From: an uncultured Bacteroidales bacterium
GTDB lineage: Bacteria; Bacteroidota; Bacteroidia; Bacteroidales; UBA932
DNA: 64,000 nucleotides
Direction of reading: 5' to 3'
NCBI GenBank assembly: GCA_900321655.1
Contig: ONWU01000006.1
Coordinates: 1-64,000, forward strand
Shown: piece by piece, positions 57,915 to 64,000 of the stretch
Position numbering within the stretch: the first letter of the stretch is position 1
How the letters are laid out: every line of letters begins with the position of its first letter
Program-made: the position numbers and the translations under genes
Notes under the pieces: model-generated
What the model saw: only the letters and a program-made list of their open reading frames with translations
Told to the model about the DNA's origin: nothing
The model's database searches: none

Positions 57915-59218
57915 AACTCGGTAGAATTGTACTCTTTATTCTGTAATAACTTGATCTTCAAAGCATTCTCGGCTTCCTTAGCATTGAGGGCCTGCTGGAA
58001 AGCCCGGCGGGCCATCAGCATCGAGTTCTGCTGGGCCTTCATCCTCTCCAGATTGTCCCTCACCCTCCACTGATGCACCAGCACGGCCAGAAAAGCCGCA
58101 ACGAACATCAAAAAGAAGCCCATCAGCATTGCAAACTGATTGTGGGCCTTCATTCTCTGGGCCTCCTCCCTCAGCTGGGCATTGTCCATTTCGGCATCCA
58201 GGATGGCCACGTCCTCGTTCTGCACCTTGATGAAGAGGGAATCCTTTTCCTCCATCAGGTTAAACAGGCAGTCGTAGGCCTTGTCGTAATCTCCCAGGCC
58301 GGCATACAGGTGATACTGCTGCTCCAGCCGGTTCCTTCGTGTGAGGAGAGACTGGGAACGGACCAGCGCTTCCTCCAGCTGCCCCTGCGATCGGAGATAC
58401 GTAATATCCAGCTGGGTACGGTCTTCGATATCCGTCTGCAGAGGATAAAGAGGGTCTTCCTGCAGCAGCTGGTAGCAGGTGTTGAAGGCCGGAAGGTCTC
58501 CCTGGGCATAATAGATGAGCGCCCGTGTTATCAAAACCTTCTGTTCAAGGCCCGGGAAGAAATCCTGGTAGGAGGCGGCTTCCGTGCAGGACTGATGAGC
58601 CTGAGTAAACTGGCCCATCTTCATCTGTTCCTGCGCCAGCAGGATAAACAGATTGGGAAGTTCCTGTTCAGCCCTGGCTTCCCGGCAAAAGCGCACGGCC
58701 TCTTCCAGGTTTTGCCCGGCCAGGTAAGAATTGTTCCTGTAGCTTTGGATAAGGCCGATGACGCGGTAAGCATACATCCGGCCCAGCGGATTCCTCTCTT
58801 CCAGGGAAAGCCGCTCCATGGCACGGGCTTCCAGCACCGCCTCGGACACGCGGTCCGCCTTCAGGAGGAACTCGTTGTACTGGTCCCAGACATCAAAATA
58901 GAAATCCCTCAGATCTTTCCTCTTTCCCAAAAGGCCCTTGAGTTCTGCCGCAATGACGTCCATCCTTTCGTATTCCCCCCTTTCATACCGCACGGGCATC
59001 TCCAGGGAGAGGGCCAGGCACTTGTAGCGGAGATTTCCCTTCCTCACGCCCACCTGGTACAGGGAATCTGCCAGAGCAAGATTGGCGGGATTATAGGGTT
59101 GCATCCGGGCCTGGGCATACAAAAGGAAGGTGGGCTGGTCCACCTTCAGACGGTTCACAATCTGAGCCTGGGCCGCCAGACCCAGGGACAAGCACAAAAT
59201 GACGAGGAAGCGGCGCAC
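57911..59218 (-). CDS. TPR-type sensor protein without a kinase domain
   Basis: This 435-residue protein has a signal peptide (MRRFLVILCLSLGLAAQAQ), about 300 residues of TPR-like helices in the periplasm (ALADSLYQVGVRKGNLRYKC, YAGLGDYDKAYDCLFNLMEE), a membrane segment (FAMLMGFFLMFVAAFLAVLV) and a short coiled-coil tail. This is the layout of a TPR hybrid sensor kinase, cut off where the kinase would begin. The stop is not at an obvious break, so this is probably its natural form. A lone receiver gene lies 2 bases upstream. Confidence 0.82.
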   Translation of the reverse strand: MRRFLVILCLSLGLAAQAQIVNRLKVDQPTFLLYAQARMQPYNPANLALADSLYQVGVRKGNLRYKCLALSLEMPVRYERGEYERMDVIAAELKGLLGKRKDLRDFYFDVWDQYNEFLLKADRVSEAVLEARAMERLSLEERNPLGRMYAYRVIGLIQSYRNNSYLAGQNLEEAVRFCREARAEQELPNLFILLAQEQMKMGQFTQAHQSCTEAASYQDFFPGLEQKVLITRALIYYAQGDLPAFNTCYQLLQEDPLYPLQTDIEDRTQLDITYLRSQGQLEEALVRSQSLLTRRNRLEQQYHLYAGLGDYDKAYDCLFNLMEEKDSLFIKVQNEDVAILDAEMDNAQLREEAQRMKAHNQFAMLMGFFLMFVAAFLAVLVHQWRVRDNLERMKAQQNSMLMARRAFQQALNAKEAENALKIKLLQNKEYNSTEL

Positions 59219-59220
59219 GG

Positions 59221-59643
59221 CTACTGGGCTTTCGCAGACTGCACCATAGAGAGTTGCGTCACAACGCTGGTGAGCAGCCTTTCCATAATGATGGGCTTCA
59301 TAATATAGTCGTTGGCTCCCATATTGAAGCCCTTGGAGACATCTTCCCCGGAAGTAAGGGCCGTCAGGATAACAATGCGGATGTCTGCCGTATCCGGATT
59401 GGCGCGAAGCCGGCGGATTACTTCAAAGCCGTCAATTCCGGGCATCATCAGATCCAGCAGGATCAGGTCCGGCTTGGAACGGGCAATGGAATCCAGGGCT
59501 TCCTGACCGCCGGAGGCCGTTTCCATCTGGAAATTGAAACGGGACAGCATCTTTTTCACCAGAACCAGGTTCAGGGGGATATCATCCACTGCCAGCACGC
59601 GGCAGGAGGAAAAATCGTGTTCTTGTGCGTAAACAGGGATCAT
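59221..59643 (-). CDS. stand-alone response-regulator receiver
   Basis: This 140-residue protein is a single receiver domain with VLAVDDIPLN (Asp20, Asp21), phospho-acceptor Asp64 in ILLDLMMPGIDG, Thr94 in ILTALTSG and Lys116 in YIMKPI. No output domain is attached, so it may relay phosphate to a partner or act by protein contact. The nearby kinase at 54275 is its likely donor. It sits 11 bases after the fimbrillin-like lipoprotein gene and just ahead of the TPR sensor. Confidence 0.92.
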   Translation of the reverse strand: MIPVYAQEHDFSSCRVLAVDDIPLNLVLVKKMLSRFNFQMETASGGQEALDSIARSKPDLILLDLMMPGIDGFEVIRRLRANPDTADIRIVILTALTSGEDVSKGFNMGANDYIMKPIIMERLLTSVVTQLSMVQSAKAQ

Positions 59644-59654
59644 ATCAGTAAAAA

Positions 59655-60740
59655 TTAAAAATCTTGGTTACTCTCATAGATTTTGGTTTCCCAGCCGCTG
59701 ATGCCGGCCGAAAAATCGATGGGCCTGTAAATGGAACTCAGATCCAGGCCGATATGGAAGGTATACTGCTTGCCGGGCACCATCGTGTTACCGGGAAGCA
59801 CGCCATATATCATATATTTGAACACCTGGTCCTGCAGGGGGGCGTACTGCTCCCCGTCAATGGAAAAACCGTCCACATCAAAATGGACTTCCACATACTG
59901 CACACCCAGATCTATCTGATCCGGTACGGCATAGAAACGGTGACTGTCTTCTACAAAGCCCACCAGGGCATCCTTACCCACAAAACGCTTGCCTTCCCTT
60001 CCCACCCCAACCGGAGCATCTCCTTCAAACACCACCACGTCCCGGTAATAGCCCTGGTAATTCCAGAAACCCCGGCTCTGGAGAATATCATTCACAAAGA
60101 CACCGGCCGAAGCCACGTGCGTCGCAACCATCTTTCGAAGGTGAATAAGGCCCTGCAGCTCCGGATAAGGCGTGATATCGCACACCCGGAACCCGATATC
60201 ATTGGTAATGTGACTGAACTCCAGCGGAAGCGTATTCATAAGGCTGAGGGAACGCTCCACGGTTTTGGACACCAGCGGACCGGCCTCGGTTTCTGAAAGC
60301 TGATAGGGAATGGAATAAGCTTCGTTGGATTTTTCGTAGGTGACAGTACGGACGTGGGGATAATAGGCGCTGAAAAGAAGAGGATTCTCAATTTTCAGAA
60401 GGCCACCCTCCAAATAGGCTTCATACTTACCTGTACGGCCACTTGTAACAGCAATGTTATCAATTAGCAGAGTGTGGGAATCCGACTCGATGCCAATCAG
60501 GGAAAAAGGTCTGGACATATCCATCGTGGCCAGCATGTTGGAGACAGAGGCCATAGAATCCTCCAGAGCACGGGTAACGAGATTGTTATCAGCTAGTTTT
60601 ACTCCGTCCCGGGTCACAGAAATATCAAAACCCAGCATCTTGGAAGGCAGAATCGACTCCCCCTCTCCCTGATTCACAGCTACGCAAGCGGGAAAAAGAA
60701 GCCCACCTAAGAGAAAAACAGCTAAAATCTTACTCTTCAT
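59655..60740 (-). CDS. fimbrillin-family-like lipoprotein
   Basis: This 361-residue lipoprotein (MKSKILAVFLLGGLLFPAC) has a fimbrillin-like composition: LGFDISVTRDGVKLADN and KIENPLLFSAYYPHVRT strands, a long beta domain and GVLPGNTMVPGKQYTFHIGL near the end. It probably sits at the surface, or in the periplasm as an anchor or tip protein. It is the first gene of the operon of signalling parts and is divergent from the fimbrial operon at 61105, so it may report on fimbria assembly. Confidence 0.75.
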   Translation of the reverse strand: MKSKILAVFLLGGLLFPACVAVNQGEGESILPSKMLGFDISVTRDGVKLADNNLVTRALEDSMASVSNMLATMDMSRPFSLIGIESDSHTLLIDNIAVTSGRTGKYEAYLEGGLLKIENPLLFSAYYPHVRTVTYEKSNEAYSIPYQLSETEAGPLVSKTVERSLSLMNTLPLEFSHITNDIGFRVCDITPYPELQGLIHLRKMVATHVASAGVFVNDILQSRGFWNYQGYYRDVVVFEGDAPVGVGREGKRFVGKDALVGFVEDSHRFYAVPDQIDLGVQYVEVHFDVDGFSIDGEQYAPLQDQVFKYMIYGVLPGNTMVPGKQYTFHIGLDLSSIYRPIDFSAGISGWETKIYESNQDF

Positions 60741-60756
60741 ACCAAAAGCCTTTTTA

Positions 60757-60787
60757 CAAATATAGAAAAAAATATCTGAATCAGCAA
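60757..60787 (-). promoter_or_regulatory. promoter of the lipoprotein/signalling operon
   Basis: On the minus strand TTG (60787-60785), 20 bases, then TATATTTG (60764-60757), a full consensus pair. The lipoprotein start follows 16 bases later. Confidence 0.65.
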
Positions 60788-60859
60788 TAATTTTCCCAAA
60801 TAATTAATAAGAAACACGCCTTAGTAAAATTTATTAAAATAAAAATCACGAATAACATA

Positions 60860-60881
60860 GTTTCAAAATATCAATTGAAAC
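60860..60881. promoter_or_regulatory. GTTTCAA inverted repeat in the divergent intergenic region
   Basis: GTTTCAA and TTGAAAC are perfect 7-bp arms around eight bases. A half site (GTTTCAAAAATC) follows at about 60899. The 364-base AT-rich gap 60741-61104 between the two operons holds this, the minus promoter and the plus -7 box; nothing else was seen in it. Confidence 0.45.
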
Positions 60882-61022
60882 CCCCTTCTGCTTAAGATGT
60901 TTCAAAAATCAAAAACGACCATCAAGGAAAGGCAAAAATTATTTCTGAATCAAAAATCAGGAATTGGAAAGTCTTGCTGAAAATAAATATAAATAAATTA
61001 TTTTAGTTTGAAAAATTATCCC

Positions 61023-61030
61023 TAAATTTG
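61023..61030 (+). promoter_or_regulatory. -7 box of the fimbrial operon
   Basis: TAAATTTG, exact TAnnTTTG, 74 bases upstream of the DUF3575 gene start. No clear -33 motif at the usual distance. Confidence 0.45.
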
Positions 61031-61104
61031 AATCAGAAAAAATAGGAAAATAGTAGCGACAAAATTGCTAACACGCTGATAGCCAGCTGCATAAAACATA
61101 ATTA

Positions 61105-62400
61105 GTGGTTAGGAACAAATTCATTTCGGGGGTACTTTCAGCCCTGGTAAGCCTGAATTTCTGCACGTATGCGCACGCGCAGGAGCATTTCAGACTGCAT
61201 TTTGCCCGTAACGAAAGTGAATTTTTCAACACCCTTCTGGACAACGAAAAAACGCTGGATTCTCTCCAAAAATGGGTAAAAAACACAACTCCTGAGAGAA
61301 TTTTGTCCATTGATGTTTCGGTTTTTGCATCCCCGGAAGGCCCCAAAGAATTTAATGAAGAGCTCTGTAGAGAAAGAGCAGAGGAATTTAACACCGCTGT
61401 CCTCCCCTACTTCAAAGGAGCAGAGGACAAAGTGAACATCCACATAGGAGGAGAGGCCTGGGAAGAGCTCAGGATGCGCGTTGCCAACGACAAAAAATTA
61501 AGACCGGAATACATTGAACAGATTCTCGGCATTCTGGACGACAAGAGCATAGACAACGAAACCCGCAAGCAGCACATTGCCACCCGGATCAGCGAGCACA
61601 ATTACCGTTTCCTCCTCTGGGAGCATTACAGACTCCTCCGTTATTACGACATTTTCATCACCGTCAAGCCGGAGCAGACAGAAAAGGCAATAGAACAAGT
61701 AGAACTGGAATCAACGGAGGAAAAACCCGTAAATGAGGTTGAAACAGCAGTTGAAGCTCCAGTTATAGAAGAGAAAAAAGAGAAAGTAGAGGAGAGAGAG
61801 ACAAAGCAGGAGCGGGCTTTTATGGCCATCAGCACCAACCTCCCCTACGATATCACCTACATCCCCGGTTACGGCATCACCAGCATTCCCAGCTTCACGC
61901 TGGAGATTATGCCCGGAAACAGCCGCTGGACGCTGGGAGCAGACGTGGAATGGCCTATGTGGCAGCATCCGGAGGCCCACCGGTATTTCCAGATCAATAA
62001 CATCACCCTCTGGACCAGAAGATATTTCCGCTCCAGGCAGGAGCCCCGCAAAAAAGGCTGGTATCTGATGGGAAATATCAACGCAGCCCGCTACGGCATT
62101 GGCTTTAACGCCAACAAGGGCTGGGAAGGAGAAGGAATAGGCGCATCGCTCGGAGGAGGATACCGCCTGCCCCTCGGGAAATACTTCTTCCTGGATATGG
62201 GCATTGCCGCCGGCGCCTTCTACAGCGCCTACGACCCTTACGTCTGGGGCAACGACGGCTCCAACTGGTATTACTACGACTACAACGGAAATCCGGAAGC
62301 CTTTGTCAGACGCAACCAGCGCCTGTGGTGGGTGGGTCCCACCCGCGTGTGGCTTTCCATCGGCTTTGATTTCTGGAAAAAAGACAGGAGAACGAAGTGA
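61105..62400 (+). CDS. DUF3575 domain protein (fimbrial operon)
   Basis: This 431-residue exported protein starts with a GTG and a signal peptide ending in YAHAQ. Residues 30-190 carry an alpha/beta part with charged helices, 200-235 a Glu/Lys-rich linker, and 240-431 the DUF3575 beta-barrel: MAISTNLPYDITYIPGYGIT, FTLEIMPGNSRWTLGADVEW, AARYGIGFNANKGWEG and VWLSIGFDFWK. DUF3575 proteins accompany FimA/Mfa1-type fimbriae in Bacteroidales. Its TGA overlaps the next ATG. Confidence 0.82.
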   Translation: MVRNKFISGVLSALVSLNFCTYAHAQEHFRLHFARNESEFFNTLLDNEKTLDSLQKWVKNTTPERILSIDVSVFASPEGPKEFNEELCRERAEEFNTAVLPYFKGAEDKVNIHIGGEAWEELRMRVANDKKLRPEYIEQILGILDDKSIDNETRKQHIATRISEHNYRFLLWEHYRLLRYYDIFITVKPEQTEKAIEQVELESTEEKPVNEVETAVEAPVIEEKKEKVEERETKQERAFMAISTNLPYDITYIPGYGITSIPSFTLEIMPGNSRWTLGADVEWPMWQHPEAHRYFQINNITLWTRRYFRSRQEPRKKGWYLMGNINAARYGIGFNANKGWEGEGIGASLGGGYRLPLGKYFFLDMGIAAGAFYSAYDPYVWGNDGSNWYYYDYNGNPEAFVRRNQRLWWVGPTRVWLSIGFDFWKKDRRTK

Positions 62401-63527
62401 TGCAGGGATACAGGCATATTTTTGTTCTTCTGGCCTTCTGCATCCAGGCCAGCGCCTGCAGCATCCGTCCGGAGCTGCACCTGCACCAGCCCATCCATAC
62501 CCAGATTGTTCTGGAAACGGAGGTGAACCTGAACCTGATGTGGCAGGTGGAATGGGAAACCCGCTGGGAGTTCCCCTGGAACGAGAATGTTCTGGGGCCG
62601 CTTGGCTACCAGGAACCCGCCAGCATCAGCGCCCACGTGTACTCGCTGGACGAAAACGGAAATCACAAGTCTCATTTCACGCAGAATTTCTACGGTACCA
62701 CGGCCAATATGCCCGTTACCGTAGGAACTTACGACCTCCTTTTCCACAACAACGATTCCGAGACGCTGCTTTTCAGCTCGGAAAACGAGCTGGGAACCAT
62801 TCACTGCTCAACGCGCGTGATTTCCAGCGGTCTGAAGGAATCTCATCAGGTGTTAACCGCCCTGCAAAAGGAAGAGGATACCAAGGCCGAGGAGGAAATG
62901 CCCGGCGAGCCGGTAACCCTGATGCCGGACGGACTGTTTGTGCTGTACGACCAGAACGAGCAGATTAGCGGAAACCTGGAGGACTACGAGTATATCGACG
63001 GGAAGTATGTGCTTCGTATCCAGGGAGTTATGAATCCAGCTACGTATATTCACCTTTTCCAGATCCATCTTCTTAACAATGAGGGCCGTGTGGCGGGAAG
63101 TAATGGCGGGGCTGCCCTGACGGGTGTGGCCGGTGGGGTGGATCTGGATACGCGCGTGTCCGCGCGCACGAGTGTGTGCGTGCCTGCGGATGTATATTAT
63201 GATCGCGCGAGGGAGCTGATGGCCGCCCGCTTTGTGAGTTTTGGTATTCCGGGATGCAATCCTTATGATGGGGAGAGTCTGGAGACGGCTCCGCAGGGGA
63301 ATCACTTCCTGGTGATCAATGTTAGCTATTCCAACGGAAACTGGAAGAATATCCGGGTGGATGTTACCAATGCGCTCCGAGCCCTCCCCCTGGGAGGACT
63401 CATAGACCTCACGCTGGATGTGAATGACTTTCCTCCGGAACAGGGGGATACCGGCGGGGGTGGCGGTTTTGATGCCCTCATTGATGAGTGGGACGAGGAG
63501 CAGGGTGAAACGACAATTATATTTTAA
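62400..63527 (+). CDS. DUF5119 domain protein (fimbrial operon)
   Basis: This 375-residue protein has a lipoprotein-like signal (MQGYRHIFVLLAFCIQASAC). The body matches DUF5119: RPELHLHQPIHTQIVLETEV, YDLLFHNNDSETLLFS, and a later GGAALTGVAGGVDLDTRVSA block. Proteins of this kind usually sit next to DUF3575 and fimbrillin genes and may anchor or nucleate fimbriae. The start was moved to the ATG in the ATGA-type overlap. A low-complexity Gly run (GDTGGGGGFD) is near the C-terminus. Confidence 0.82.
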   Translation: MQGYRHIFVLLAFCIQASACSIRPELHLHQPIHTQIVLETEVNLNLMWQVEWETRWEFPWNENVLGPLGYQEPASISAHVYSLDENGNHKSHFTQNFYGTTANMPVTVGTYDLLFHNNDSETLLFSSENELGTIHCSTRVISSGLKESHQVLTALQKEEDTKAEEEMPGEPVTLMPDGLFVLYDQNEQISGNLEDYEYIDGKYVLRIQGVMNPATYIHLFQIHLLNNEGRVAGSNGGAALTGVAGGVDLDTRVSARTSVCVPADVYYDRARELMAARFVSFGIPGCNPYDGESLETAPQGNHFLVINVSYSNGNWKNIRVDVTNALRALPLGGLIDLTLDVNDFPPEQGDTGGGGGFDALIDEWDEEQGETTIIF

Positions 63528-63567
63528 TTAACCAATAAACAATTATTTAATTAACTAACAATTCTTT

Positions 63568-64000
63568 ATGAGTATGAAAAAAGCAGTACTCCTTGCTGCA
63601 GCGGCCCTCAGCCTGGTCGCCTGCGGAAAAACCTACCTGGACGAGCCCGTGGCTCAGAATTCCATCGGTTTCAACACCTGGACTAACAACCTTACCAAAG
63701 CCCGTGTACAGGGTTCGAACGAGTTTACTGACGGTGACACCTTTGCCGTGTATGGTTACAAGTCTATGTCTGACAATACCGGAGCCAACACCGTTTTCAA
63801 CGGCGTTACAGTCAAGACTACAGATGGCACGACGTGGACCTACGATACTCCCCGCTTCTGGGACTCCAATTATGACAAGTACACCTTCTTCGCCGTTTCT
63901 CCGGCATCTGCCGTTACCGGCGGAACCGTGGACGCCCAGACCGGTGAAATTACAAGTGCTTCCTTCACCTTCGACGGAAAAAACAACGATATCCTGGTAG
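63568..64000 (+). CDS. fimbrillin family protein (partial, runs off the end)
   Basis: The first 144 residues show a lipoprotein signal (MKKAVLLAAAALSLVAC) and a fimbrillin-type start: EPVAQNSIGFNTWTNNLTKA, FTDGDTFAVYGYKSMSD, TWTYDTPRFWDSNYDKYTFF, AVSPAS. This is probably the major or minor fimbria subunit of the operon beginning at 61105. The 3' part is outside the window. Start is either the ATG at 63568 or at 63574. Confidence 0.88.
   Translation, partial: MSMKKAVLLAAAALSLVACGKTYLDEPVAQNSIGFNTWTNNLTKARVQGSNEFTDGDTFAVYGYKSMSDNTGANTVFNGVTVKTTDGTTWTYDTPRFWDSNYDKYTFFAVSPASAVTGGTVDAQTGEITSASFTFDGKNNDILV

Noticed and set aside
62204-62968. Plus-strand frame of 254 residues
   Set aside because: Out-of-frame shadow spanning the DUF3575 and DUF5119 genes.
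1-64000. tRNA, rRNA, integrase or transposase genes
   Set aside because: None was recognised in any gap or frame; the repeats seen have no associated transposase in the window.

Overview
The window looks like a chromosomal segment of a Bacteroidota member, most likely order Bacteroidales and gut-type. The evidence is repeated -7 boxes of the form TAnnTTTG, fimbrillin-type lipoproteins, TonB-dependent receptors, type III glutamine synthetase, DUF4250, DUF4491, TSCPD and Fibrobacter-type paralogous domains, and few Shine-Dalgarno sites. Base composition is moderately GC-rich, which would suit an Alistipes-like or related uncultured lineage; the genus cannot be fixed from sequence reading. No rRNA, tRNA, CRISPR array, transposase or phage structural gene was seen.

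Layout. 0-2.4 kb: end of an unknown gene, a HARE-HTH-like mini-gene, a basic mini-gene, a decayed SDR remnant, a DUF4250 operon and YccF. 2.5-10.5 kb: M13 peptidase lipoprotein; a four-gene minus operon (Cys-rich mini-protein, TSCPD protein, nitroreductase, and a DUF4153 membrane domain fused to a nucleosidase-like domain); an NAD(P)-binding protein; Na/Pi symporter; PepSY-like protein. 10.5-16 kb: LolA-like protein, EamA transporter, low-molecular-weight phosphatase, InlB/GLUG protein, GH18 lipoprotein. A 39-bp element, usually doubled at a 51-bp period, recurs at four gene ends between 1.8 and 15 kb.

16-27.8 kb: a four-gene operon of a CrtC-like protein, a PEP-synthase/rifampin-phosphotransferase-like enzyme and two aminoglycoside-phosphotransferase-like kinases; a TonB receptor divergent from a DUF308 protein around a palindrome; then phosphatase, metal permease-HMA fusion, GltS and a frameshifted acetyltransferase. 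27.8-37.4 kb: two fimbrillin-like lipoproteins, each preceded by a 41-47 residue peptide sharing an EGVIC motif, aquaporin, an HExxH lipoprotein, a cluster of broken gene fragments, and a plus-strand lipoprotein operon ending in a second HARE-HTH-like mini-gene.

37.4-54.3 kb: GH16 and alpha/beta hydrolases; ZIP transporter; DUF4491; two glutathione peroxidases; a ferritin-like/peroxidase/MarR stress operon with palindromes on its promoter; a candidate small RNA; a DUF1295 / bile-acid-symporter-family / NhaC operon; a TonB receptor with a partner lipoprotein; glutamine synthetase III, GMP synthase and a C69 dipeptidase. 54.3-64 kb: a six-gene minus operon of a fimbrillin-like lipoprotein and dispersed signalling parts (lone receiver, TPR sensor without kinase, small membrane protein, membrane AraC regulator, histidine kinase), divergent from a fimbrial operon (DUF3575, DUF5119, fimbrillin) that runs off the end. 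The best candidates for undescribed biology are this dispersed signalling/fimbrial locus, the phosphotransferase operon, the EGVIC peptides, the nucleosidase fusion and the 51-bp gene-end repeat.
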